A model generated the notes under the pieces. That model made no database searches and had not been told where the DNA came from. It saw only the letters and a list, made by a program, of their open reading frames with translations. Below are positions 34,803-43,759 of a DNA stretch of 64,000 nt, piece by piece (positions within the stretch are counted from its first letter, which is position 1; each line of letters begins with the position of its first letter). A program made the position numbers and the translations under genes. The DNA is from Anaerohabitans sp964387285 (lineage in GTDB: Bacteria > Zhuqueibacterota > Zhuqueibacteria > Residuimicrobiales > Residuimicrobiaceae). The stretch spans positions 273,976 to 337,975 of the forward strand of contig CAYLWO010000001.1 of the NCBI GenBank assembly GCA_964387285.1. The letters are read 5' to 3'.

Positions 34803-36602
34803 ATGGTATCCTTACTAAAAATTCTTGTCATCATGATCCTGCCGGCATGCGCTGCCTACACTCAGGATATCCCTCAATTTGAGGTCGCCAACAATACATC
34901 TCTGGGCATGATTCCTGTCCTGTTGGACCGCTGGGGATGTACGACAGCTGATATCGACCGCAACGGGTGGCCCGATATTTATAATTATAAATGGCGCGGG
35001 ATGCTAGATAGTCAACTCTATTTGAATCAGAACGGCTTTTTTACGGATATTTTCATGAATTCTCCGCAGCTCGGACAGGCTGAAAGAGACGGATACGCTG
35101 TGCGCACGCCGGTTTTCGCCGACTTTGATAACGACGGTGACCGGGATATGATGATCGGTTTCGATTATACGCATAAAATGTTCCGGAACGATGACAATGT
35201 CTTTGTGGACATTACCGAACAGCTGGGAATGGCGAGCAAGGTGCCTGGTTTCGTCTCGGTGTACGGCTATGAAATGAGCGCCTGGACCGACTGGGATGGA
35301 GACGGCGATCTGGATGTATTGATGGTTCAGACCAATAATCCGGATTATATCTTTTATCGGAACGATGGCAATAAATTCGTCGACATTGCTGCGGAGGTAG
35401 GTCTCAAAGGACAAAATGTACTGGGAAACAATGCAGACCGCGGCTATCACACCACCCGAATCCAATGGGTGGATTGGGATAATGACGGCGACGCGGATCT
35501 GTCCGCCGGGTATAAATTATTCAGAAAAGAGGGCGGATTTCTGACAGAAGTTTCCCGGCAAGTCGGTTTTCTGACCTATCAGGGCATCCGTTTCTGCGAT
35601 TGGTTCGACTACGATGTAGATGGCGATCTGGATTTCTTCATCCAGGGGAGCAGCTCAAATGATGAAATCTGGCAGAACGAGGGGGGCACTTTCGTGAACG
35701 CCACTCACCAGACGACTCTTGACCTGTTCACCAAAGCGACCCAGGTCTCACTGAACATCGGCGATTTCGACAACGATGGTGACGAGGATGGCTTTTTTTC
35801 GATGAGCAACTATGAGGATATCGATGCGCTGCTGTTGAATGTCGAAGAAGGAGGAGTCAGAAATTTCATCGATGTCGCACAATTCGCCGGATTTTCCGTC
35901 GTCGGAGACCGTAAAGGAGCCGCGATCATTGATTACGATATGGATGGCAAACTGGATGTCGTCAGTTCATCGATGGATTACGGCACGATCGTCTATCACA
36001 ATCTGGGAACAGCCACACCTCGAAATTGGGTGGGTTTTGATCTCTGGGGGACCAAATCGAACAAGGATGCTCTGGGAACCTGGGTCACCGTGTTCGCCGA
36101 GGGTAAAAAGTACGTGCGCTATACCAAAGCAGCCAGAACCTGGAAAATTCAAGACAATCCTTTCGTTCACTTTGGCCTGGATGTGGCCACCACCATCGAT
36201 TCGGTCGTCATCCGTTGGCCATTGGGAGATGTTCAGGTATTGAAGAATGTGGCGATCAATCAGTATCATAAAATCGTGGAAATCACCGATACAAGTGTCT
36301 GGGCAAGCAACATCAAACATCCCGAGCTCATGATGCTGTCTCAGAATTATCCGAATCCGTTCAATCCTGAAACCAGAATCGAATTTCAATTGCCGGTAAA
36401 TATGCACATCCTGCTGGAAATTTATAATCTGTCCGGACAGAAGGTCGTCACATTAATAGATGGAAGTCAATCGGCCGGAAGTCATTCCGTGATATGGAAT
36501 GGAAGAGACGATCAAAATCAAATATTGCCGAGCGGTATGTATCTGTATCAAATATCGACTGATCGTACAACATTGATGAAAAAAATGCTGTTCATCCGTT
36601 GA
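34803..36602 (+). CDS. Secreted FG-GAP/VCBS repeat protein with ASPIC/UnbV domain and T9SS sorting signal
   Basis: 599 residues with a signal peptide (MVSLLKILVIMILPACAAYTQ) and GGAGG before the ATG. About seven calcium-binding-type repeats have the DxDxDGxxD pattern (DFDNDGDRDMMIG, DWDGDGDLDVLMV, DWDNDGDADLSAG, DYDVDGDLDFFIQ, DFDNDGDEDGFFS, DYDMDGKLDVVSS), forming a beta-propeller. An UnbV/ASPIC domain follows (HNLGTATPRNWVGFDLWGTKSNKDALG, HFGLDVATTIDSVVIRWP). The end is QNYPNPFNPETRIEFQL to LMKKMLFIR, a type IX sorting domain. A surface adhesion or binding role is likely. It directly follows the remnant of a paralogue. Confidence 0.87.
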   Translation: MVSLLKILVIMILPACAAYTQDIPQFEVANNTSLGMIPVLLDRWGCTTADIDRNGWPDIYNYKWRGMLDSQLYLNQNGFFTDIFMNSPQLGQAERDGYAVRTPVFADFDNDGDRDMMIGFDYTHKMFRNDDNVFVDITEQLGMASKVPGFVSVYGYEMSAWTDWDGDGDLDVLMVQTNNPDYIFYRNDGNKFVDIAAEVGLKGQNVLGNNADRGYHTTRIQWVDWDNDGDADLSAGYKLFRKEGGFLTEVSRQVGFLTYQGIRFCDWFDYDVDGDLDFFIQGSSSNDEIWQNEGGTFVNATHQTTLDLFTKATQVSLNIGDFDNDGDEDGFFSMSNYEDIDALLLNVEEGGVRNFIDVAQFAGFSVVGDRKGAAIIDYDMDGKLDVVSSSMDYGTIVYHNLGTATPRNWVGFDLWGTKSNKDALGTWVTVFAEGKKYVRYTKAARTWKIQDNPFVHFGLDVATTIDSVVIRWPLGDVQVLKNVAINQYHKIVEITDTSVWASNIKHPELMMLSQNYPNPFNPETRIEFQLPVNMHILLEIYNLSGQKVVTLIDGSQSAGSHSVIWNGRDDQNQILPSGMYLYQISTDRTTLMKKMLFIR

Positions 36603-36963
36603 GCAGCAGTTCGGCGGCATGAAATGGGATACAAAAGACGAAAATTTTTTAAAAGGGAAAGCCAAAGCCCGGATCATCGTGGAGAAATCGCGATGATCAG
36701 AGTTTCAGGCTTTGGAAGTGAGCTGGTATTACCTTCATAACTTGGCTGATTGTGACTACGGCTTACACGAAACCGGGAGACAAGCATCCTCGCCGGCATT
36801 GAAATGAAATAATAAATAAAAATCTCTGAAAAAGCAAGATTGATAGACCATACATGTCTTGCAGGCGCCTATAAGACGGCTTTACAGCGGCTGCGGTAAT
36901 ATTAAAACCCATCTTTAGCAGCCATCCGCACCGGCCGTGGGTCCGGTGGAGTGTTTTTGTCCT
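36603..36963. other. Intergenic region between convergent genes, with one large hairpin
   Basis: 361 bp with no supportable gene. A nested inverted repeat lies at 36662-36715: CCAAAGCC (36662-36669) pairs with GGCTTTGG (36708-36715), and GATCATCG (36672-36679) with CGATGATC (36691-36698). It may act as a 3' end structure for the FG-GAP gene, but no T-run follows. Confidence 0.6.
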
Positions 36964-37395
36964 CTATCCTACCTTTCCTCGTCCTAACATCCATGCCGCA
37001 ACCGCTCCAGAAATTGTCATTATCGCCGCACTACATGCATAATCGACAAATACACTTGCTTGAGAAAAAAAGTTCGATGAGGCATAAAGTCCAAAGTTGA
37101 CAGAGGCCCAAAACAGAAGGCCGATTATGCATCCATACTTCAAGCCTGAAGCAAAGGTGGTCGCACCCGACCATTTGATGATGGTCGTGATCAGAAATCC
37201 CATCGCCAATGACGTCACAGCCATGGCCCACATAATCAGTTCATTGGGCCCGCGGTGCAGTTGATTGACGAATTCTTCCGATCCGGCGGGATGAGAACGA
37301 AAAAAGTCCTTCAAAAACAAAAAATATACAGCAGAATGCAGCAAAAGGTTAGCGACTGTCGTCACCAGTCCCGATATGATAAATTTTATGCTCAT
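36964..37395 (-). CDS. Small membrane protein of unknown function
   Basis: 143 residues with four predicted transmembrane helices (residues 3-28, 53-75, 83-103 and 112-136), for example FIISGLVTTVANLLLHSAVYFLFL and NELIMWAMAVTSLAMGFLITTII. The loop FFRSHPAGSEEFVNQLHRGPNE is outside or inside the membrane depending on topology. I recognise no named family with confidence. It lies downstream of argH across the scaffold gap, on the same strand, so its operon status is unknown. Confidence 0.6.
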   Translation of the reverse strand: MSIKFIISGLVTTVANLLLHSAVYFLFLKDFFRSHPAGSEEFVNQLHRGPNELIMWAMAVTSLAMGFLITTIIKWSGATTFASGLKYGCIIGLLFWASVNFGLYASSNFFSQASVFVDYACSAAIMTISGAVAAWMLGRGKVG

Positions 37396-37446
37396 TGGGG
37401 TTGCCTTATAACTGGTAATTAATTTGGTTTCTGTTCTTTACATGCA

Positions 37447-37546
37447 NNNNNNNNNNNNNNNNNNNNNNNNNNNNNNNNNNNNNNNNNNNNNNNNNNNNNN
37501 NNNNNNNNNNNNNNNNNNNNNNNNNNNNNNNNNNNNNNNNNNNNNN
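37447..37546. other. Scaffold gap (100 N)
   Basis: Exactly 100 undetermined bases, a conventional placeholder for a gap of unknown length. It removes the C-terminus of argH. Just beyond it, 37419-37446 can be read on the minus strand as ACKEQKPN and a stop, which may or may not be the argH end. Confidence 0.98.
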
Positions 37547-38706
37547 ACAGCATGCGCTTTGCGAAACGGCAGGCCTTTGCGCACCAAATAATCGGCCATA
37601 TCTGTGGCATACAGCATCGGATCCAGTGCTGCGGCCATGACTTCTGCATGTACCACGGTGGTTTTGATCACACCGCCAAAAATATGCAAGGACAGTTCAG
37701 TCTGTTCTATGGAATCAAACAGGGCCTCCTTGTCCTCCTGCAAATCGCGCACATAGGCTGTGGGCAATCCCTTCATCAGTGTGATGAGTTTGACCTGATT
37801 GCCGATGATGCGGGCAGTTTTTCCGCGGATCAGCTCCAGGGAATCGGGATTTTTTTTCTGCGGCATCATGCTGCTGCCGGTGGTATAGGCGTCATCCAGG
37901 CTGAGAAAACGGAAACCTTCCGAAGACCAGATAATAAAATCTTCTGCTATCCGGCTCAAATGCAGCATGATTTGCGAACAGATGTAGCTGATCTCACAGC
38001 CGCAATCCCGATCCGAGGTGGCATCGATGCTGTTTTCCGTCGGCGCCGCAAAGCCGAGCCGTTGCGCCAATTTATGACGATCAATGTTAAACGCTGCACC
38101 GGCCAAAGCGCCGGAGCCTAACGGCATGGTGTTGCAGCGTTTTTCAGCCTGCGTTAATCTTTCCGCATCGCGCTGCAACTGAAAGAACAGGGCCATGAGA
38201 TAATGGCCGAAAGAAATCGGCTGCGCCTGACGCAAATGGGTATAGCCGGGCATCACTGAGGAGATGTGTTTTTCAGCCAAGGACATCACCTGCGTCAGCA
38301 CTTCCATGGCAGCAGCTTGCAATTGGCTGATATGATCCAACAGATAGAGGCGCAAATCCGTGGCCACCTGATCGTTGCGGCTGCGACCGGTGTGGATGCG
38401 AGCGCCCAGATCGCCCAGCCGTTCCGTAAGCCAGCGCTCGTTGGCAGAATGAATGTCTTCATCCAACGGTGAAAATGCAAGTCTGCCGGCGACAAAATCA
38501 GCACGAATATTCTCCAGAGCGGCGTTTACTTTATCCGCTTCTGCCTGCGCATAGATGCCTGCGTCAACCAGAGCAAAAGCCCATGCTTTATTAACCGCAA
38601 TGTCGTACTCGAACAATTTCTGATCAAAGCTGAGCGAATAACTGAAACGCTCCATAATCGCTTCAGTGGGTTTACTGAATCGACCGGACCAGATTTTTTC
38701 ACTCAT
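37547..38706 (-). CDS. argH: Argininosuccinate lyase, C-terminus lost in the gap
   Basis: Cleaves argininosuccinate to arginine and fumarate, the last step of arginine synthesis. The visible 387 residues start MSEKIWSGRFSKP and include the conserved ARIHTGRSRNDQVATD, PGYTHLRQAQPISFGHY and the family signature GSSMMPQKKNPD with the catalytic Ser loop. Full-length ArgH has about 460 residues, so 70 or so are hidden by the N run. The ATG at 38706 lies 2 bp after the argG stop; the TTG two codons upstream is less likely. argG and argH form one transcript. Confidence 0.95.
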
Positions 38707-38708
38707 AA

Positions 38709-39965
38709 TCAATCCCGTTTGAATTTGAATCCGGCGTCATCCTGACCGCTGTGTTTCTCCCATTCCCCCTGCACCAGTGCGCGAACGGTCAGCGGCAAAC
38801 CAAAAAGGTTGATAAAGCCCTTGGCGTCGCTCTGGTCGTATACATCCTCTTGACTGAAAGTGGCAAAATCTTCGCGGTAAAGGGTATAGGGCGACTTGCG
38901 GCCGGCGCTGATGATGTTGCCCTTATAGAGTTTTAAACGAACCGTGCCGGTTACGTATTTTTGCGTCACGGTGACGAATGCATCCAAGGCCTCGCGCAGG
39001 GGCGTGTACCATTGACCGTTGTAAACCAGTTCGGCATAACGCGGCGCCAGCATCTCTTTTTGATGCATGGTCTCGCGATCCAGAACCAGGGATTCCAGTT
39101 CTTTGTGGGCAAAATAGAGCACGGTGCCTGCCGGCGTTTCATAAGCGCCGCGGGACTTCATACCGACCAGACGGTTTTCAACGATATCGGCGCGACCGAT
39201 GCCGTTGGCGCCGGCGATTTTATTCAGTTCCTGTACCAGCGGAACTGCAGCCATACGCTTGCCGTTGAGTCCTACGGGCACGCCGGCTTCAAAATGAACT
39301 TCGATCAAGCTCGCTTTATCCGGCGCTTTTTGTGGAGAAACCGATAACACGTACATATTCTCTTTCGGTTCATTCCACGGATTTTCCAAGTCGCCGCCTT
39401 CGTGACTGATATGCCAGATGTTGCGGTCATTGCTGTAGATTTTTTCCTTGCTTGCTTTTATCGGAATTTTGCGTTTTTCAGCATAGGCTATGGCATCTTC
39501 GCGTGAACGAATGTTCCACTCCCGCCAGGGCGCGATAATTTGCAGCTTGGGATTAAATGCTTTATAAGTCAGTTCGAAACGCACCTGATCGTTGCCCTTG
39601 CCGGTGCAGCCGTGTGCCACCGCATCAGCTCCTTCAGCCATGGCAATTTCAACCTGACGTTTGGCAATCAACGGACGCGCAAACGAAGTGCCTAACAGAT
39701 AGCGGCCTTCATAAATGGCGCCGGCTTTGAGCGTTGGCCAGATAAAATCTTCGACAAAAGTCTTGCGCAAATCTTCTACATAACATTTGCTCGCGCCGGT
39801 AGCGATGGCCTTTTCTTCCAAACCGTCCAGTTCTTCTCCCTGTCCCAAATCCGCGGCAAAGGCGATCACTTCACAACCATAATTCTCCCGAAGCCAGGGT
39901 ATGATGATGGAGGTGTCCAACCCGCCGGAATAGGCTAGCACCGCTTTTTTCGCTTTAGCTTTCAT
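38709..39965 (-). CDS. argG: Argininosuccinate synthase
   Basis: Joins citrulline and aspartate with ATP to give argininosuccinate. The start at 39965 has AAGGAG upstream and gives 418 residues with the P-loop AVLAYSGGLDTSIIIPWL. Other family segments are GEELDGLEEKAIATGA, EGRYLLGTSFARPLIAKRQVE, AHGCTGKGNDQVRFE and GRADIVENRLVGMKSRG. An earlier in-frame start at 40046 would place the attenuator hairpin inside the coding region and is rejected. The gene is preceded by a promoter and a terminator-like hairpin that may regulate it. Confidence 0.96.
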   Translation of the reverse strand: MKAKAKKAVLAYSGGLDTSIIIPWLRENYGCEVIAFAADLGQGEELDGLEEKAIATGASKCYVEDLRKTFVEDFIWPTLKAGAIYEGRYLLGTSFARPLIAKRQVEIAMAEGADAVAHGCTGKGNDQVRFELTYKAFNPKLQIIAPWREWNIRSREDAIAYAEKRKIPIKASKEKIYSNDRNIWHISHEGGDLENPWNEPKENMYVLSVSPQKAPDKASLIEVHFEAGVPVGLNGKRMAAVPLVQELNKIAGANGIGRADIVENRLVGMKSRGAYETPAGTVLYFAHKELESLVLDRETMHQKEMLAPRYAELVYNGQWYTPLREALDAFVTVTQKYVTGTVRLKLYKGNIISAGRKSPYTLYREDFATFSQEDVYDQSDAKGFINLFGLPLTVRALVQGEWEKHSGQDDAGFKFKRD

Positions 39966-39990
39966 GTATCGCCACTCCTTATTCAATAGC

Positions 39991-40022
39991 AAAAATAAAA
40001 AGCGACCGCTCAACAGTCGCTT
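39991..40022 (-). terminator. argG: Terminator-like hairpin in the argG leader (candidate attenuator)
   Basis: On the minus strand AAGCGAC (40022-40016) pairs with GTCGCTT (40006-40000), and TTTATTTTT follows. The hairpin lies between the predicted argG promoter and the argG ribosome site, with only 25 bases left before the ATG. A promoter cannot fit after it, so argG must be reached by read-through. That suggests attenuation, though termination of leftover upstream transcripts is also possible. Confidence 0.6.
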
Positions 40023-40051
40023 ATTCAATTCAATTGTGATTAACAAACTAT

Positions 40052-40080
40052 ATTTTATGAATTTTTACAATAACTATCAA
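40052..40080 (-). promoter_or_regulatory. argG: Promoter of argG-argH
   Basis: On the minus strand TTGATA (40080-40075) and TAAAAT (40057-40052) are 17 bases apart. The spacer and downstream bases include ATTCA and TTGAAT half-sites similar to arginine-repressor boxes. Transcription from here would carry a leader of about 80 bases that includes the terminator-like hairpin. Confidence 0.55.
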
Positions 40081-40130
40081 GAAAAAATATTGCATTCCGA
40101 GATGCAGAGAACGTCAAGAAAAAGTTGACT

Positions 40131-40201
40131 GGCGCAAAGGCGTGAAGATCGCCAAGTAAAAAATTTAAGGGTTTTTCTTTGCGCCTTGGCGTCTTGGCGG
40201 G
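40131..40201. repeat. Intergenic inverted repeat (REP-like)
   Basis: GGCGCAAAG (40131-40139) and CTTTGCGCC (40177-40185) are perfect inverses. Extra CGCCAAG and CTTGGCG pieces lie within and beyond. The wording CTTTGCGCC-TTGGCG is typical of dispersed intergenic repeats in many bacteria. It sits between the NUDIX gene stop and the argG promoter. Confidence 0.6.
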
Positions 40202-40220
40202 AGAATTTTTAAAACCGTTT

Positions 40221-40843
40221 TTAAAAGCGATCAATACAGCTTGCCAACAACAGCAAATGCGGCAATGCGCGCACCTGTCCCCAGTCCTGCCAGGATGACG
40301 GCAAATCCAGTAAAAAATCCGTGGCTTGCTGCAGGCCCTGGCGATCAACCCAGCGAAATCCAGAGATGGCTTCCGTCTCATCCACTGGTTTTGGCGTAAA
40401 ATGGGCAACACGGCTGTGAAAAAGATAAGAGACAAACGGAATCCGGTCCTCCGCATATGTGAATGTGTAAAACAGCACAGTCAGAGGCTGATATGTTTCA
40501 AGAATCAGTCCGGTCTCTTCCAAAGCTTCGCGCTGCAGCGCATCCAGAACCGGTTCGTTCCCATGAATACCGCCGGTGAGCAGTCGATAAACACCCGGAT
40601 AGTAAAATGATTTTGTATGCAAAAGAAATCTGCCCTGTTCATCTTGAAATCCGAGTACAATCTCACCCCGCCTATTATGCAGAGCCAGGGCATATTCGCG
40701 AGCGCGTCGTTCCGACACGGACACCTCTGCATGTTGAAACAGCAGATGAGGATTTTGGGCAAGCAGATTTTCCACCTCTGCTTTTCGCCAATACGGTTGA
40801 TGCAATTTCAGGGCCAGAGCGTCCGGTAATGTAATGGATGTCA

Positions 40844-40847
<4 letters not shown>
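40221..40847 (-). CDS. NUDIX hydrolase
   Basis: 208 residues. The NUDIX box is complete: GGIHGNEPVLDALQ followed by REALEETGL, giving the Glu residues that bind Mg. These enzymes hydrolyse nucleoside diphosphates linked to other groups. The N-terminal 50 residues precede the fold and may determine substrate choice; the isopentenyl-diphosphate isomerase-like NUDIX subgroup is one option. The ATG at 40847 overlaps the sucD stop, so it is the third gene of the sucC-sucD operon. A reading from 40898 would overlap sucD by 55 bases and is less likely. Confidence 0.85.
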
Positions 40848-41719
<872 letters not shown>

Positions 41720-41731
41720 ACCTGCTCCCGA

Positions 41732-42895
41732 TTAATGGGCCAATGCCTTGACGACCATATGCGCTGCTTCCGACAAATTATTAGCGACATGAAATTTTAA
41801 TCCGGACTCTTTCAGCATCACGGCGGCTTCTGTTGCGTTGGTGCCTGCCAACCGAATTACCACCGGCGCCTGCACGCCCACTTTTCCCACTGCTTCTATA
41901 ACTCCCCTGGCCACACGGTCGCAGCGGACAATGCCGCCGAAAATATTGATGAGTACGGCTCTGACTTTGGGGTCAGATAAAATAATTTTAAAACCATTGG
42001 CGACGGTTTCGACCGATGCGCCGCCGCCGACATCGAGAAAATTCGCCGGTTCAGCGCCGGCCAGTTTGATGATGTCCATAGTGGCCATGGCCAGACCGGC
42101 GCCGTTCACCATACAGCCGACGTTGCCGTCCAGTTTGATGTAATTTAAATTATACTTCGACGCCTCAACCTCGAGCGGCGCTTCTTCGGCTAGATCGCGC
42201 ATGGCAGCTATGTCCGAATGACGTTCCAGAGCGTTGTCATCAACGGTCACTTTAACATCCAGGGCCATCAGATGATCATCCGCCGTTATGACGAGAGGAT
42301 TGATTTCCACCAAAGAACAGTCGCAATCCAGAAAAGCCTGATACATGGAATTGAACAAAGCCGCGGCCTCTTTAAGCAAACCACCCTGCAAGCCGAGGCT
42401 GAAAGCCATGCGCCGCGCCTGAAATGCGCGCAAACCCACGCTGCGATCTATATACTCCTTGATGATTTTTTCCGGATGCTTTTCCGCAACCTGTTCAATT
42501 TCAACGCCGCCTTCGGTGCTGATCATAAAAACCAATTGCGCTTTGGCGCGATCCAGCACGAGTCCGGCATAAAACTCTTTTTTTATTTTTTCGACTTGAG
42601 TAAATAAAACGCGTGTGACGATTTTACCCTCGCTGCCGGTTTGCGGCGTAACCAGTTTCATACCGAACATTTTTTGTGCAGCAGCGATTGTCTCGGCTTC
42701 AGAATGGGCCACAATGATGCCGCCTGCTTTGCCGCGTCCGCCGGCATGAACCTGGGCCTTAAGGACAAGGCTCGCCATCTGCATGTCGCGGTAAATATCA
42801 CGCGCCTCTTCAGCAGAAAACGCGACGCGTCCTTTGTGAACCGGAACGCCGTATTTTTTCAGCAATTCCTTGGCCTGGTACTCGTGAAGTTTCAT
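41732..42895 (-). CDS. sucC: Succinyl-CoA synthetase beta subunit
   Basis: 387 residues. An ATP-grasp domain opens with KLHEYQAKELLKKYGVPVHKG and includes VLKAQVHAGGRGKAGGI. The C-terminal CoA-ligase domain has LDGNVGCMVNGAGLAMATMDIIKLAG, ANFLDVGGGA and INIFGGIVRCD. GGAGCAG precedes the ATG. It is the first gene of sucC-sucD-NUDIX. Confidence 0.96.
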   Translation of the reverse strand: MKLHEYQAKELLKKYGVPVHKGRVAFSAEEARDIYRDMQMASLVLKAQVHAGGRGKAGGIIVAHSEAETIAAAQKMFGMKLVTPQTGSEGKIVTRVLFTQVEKIKKEFYAGLVLDRAKAQLVFMISTEGGVEIEQVAEKHPEKIIKEYIDRSVGLRAFQARRMAFSLGLQGGLLKEAAALFNSMYQAFLDCDCSLVEINPLVITADDHLMALDVKVTVDDNALERHSDIAAMRDLAEEAPLEVEASKYNLNYIKLDGNVGCMVNGAGLAMATMDIIKLAGAEPANFLDVGGGASVETVANGFKIILSDPKVRAVLINIFGGIVRCDRVARGVIEAVGKVGVQAPVVIRLAGTNATEAAVMLKESGLKFHVANNLSEAAHMVVKALAH

Positions 42896-42982
42896 TTCTG
42901 CTCCTCGGCAAATTATGCATCAAGACCGATGTTGTCCAAAAAAAGATATTCGCATGTTGCGCCGGTTTTTACGAAAATTTTT

Positions 42983-42996
42983 CCGCCTGTAGGCGG
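42983..42996. repeat. Short GC-rich dyad with 2-base loop
   Basis: CCGCCT-gt-AGGCGG, a 6-bp stem with a 2-base loop. It lies in the 208-bp gap between the nitroreductase and sucC. The layout is the same as the dyads at 9313, 9336, 53539 and 61327. Confidence 0.6.
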
Positions 42997-43103
42997 GACT
43001 ATATACTCTTTAAAAATATTTGTTTTTAATACTCTTGCTTTTTGTACGCAGCTGAGAACAATCAGTGAATTTTGCACAACCTCGATCTAGTTAAATTTTA
43101 GTA

Positions 43104-43733
43104 TTAATCGATAACCTGAAAAATCTCTTCCAGCGGTTTCTTGTCACGTGATCGAGGCGGCGCTGCCGGTTTGCCCACCGCAACAAAGGCAGCGAGATGC
43201 CAAGGCTCTTCGATCTGTAACAAGGCCTGCAACTCTTTTCCGGCAATCATCAAACCGCTGAGCCAGCAGGCGCCATAGCCGAGATCAACGGCGGTCAGCA
43301 ATAAATTTTGAATAGCGGCGCCGATGCTCTGCACGTCCGGGAAATTGCGCATGGCGTTAATATCTTTATGTTGAATATCCTTGAACATGAGCAATTTGTC
43401 CACCATGGCCTCATAATTTTTACTCGTCACGGCAATCAAAGCCGGCGCGTCCTTGAAAAAAGTAGAGTAATACTCTAGGGTGTTTTTCACGCCCTGATCA
43501 CGAGCATTGTCGCTGTCAGGAAAGAGCTCATCCAACTGTTGTTGCACGGTCTGCGCCAGCTTTTGCAGCAACGCTTTATTGGTTATGGCGATAAACTTCC
43601 ACGGTTGTTCATTGTTGATACTGGGCGCCAAACCGGCGCGTCGCACCATTTCACGCAGATCAGCAACCGGCGTCGGCGCAGAGGTAAATTTGCGTACACT
43701 GGCGCGCTGTTCAATCGCATCGCGTAATTGCAT
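43104..43733 (-). CDS. Nitroreductase family FMN protein
   Basis: 209 residues. The N-terminus MQLRDAIEQRASVRKFTSAPTP and APSINNEQPWKFIAI are the FMN-binding start of the nitroreductase family; GYGACWLSGLMIAGKELQALL and FVAVGKPAAPPRSRDKKPLEE are also typical. It likely reduces nitro compounds or quinones with NAD(P)H. The ATG at 43733 follows AAAGGA; a TTG at 43748 is possible. Confidence 0.88.
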   Translation of the reverse strand: MQLRDAIEQRASVRKFTSAPTPVADLREMVRRAGLAPSINNEQPWKFIAITNKALLQKLAQTVQQQLDELFPDSDNARDQGVKNTLEYYSTFFKDAPALIAVTSKNYEAMVDKLLMFKDIQHKDINAMRNFPDVQSIGAAIQNLLLTAVDLGYGACWLSGLMIAGKELQALLQIEEPWHLAAFVAVGKPAAPPRSRDKKPLEEIFQVID

Positions 43734-43759
43734 AGAGGTTCCTTTCAATAAATACCCTA

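Noticed and set aside
40022..40046. Upstream start of argG at 40046
   Set aside because: It would translate through the promoter-proximal hairpin; the ATG at 39965 has AAGGAG and the family-typical N-terminus.
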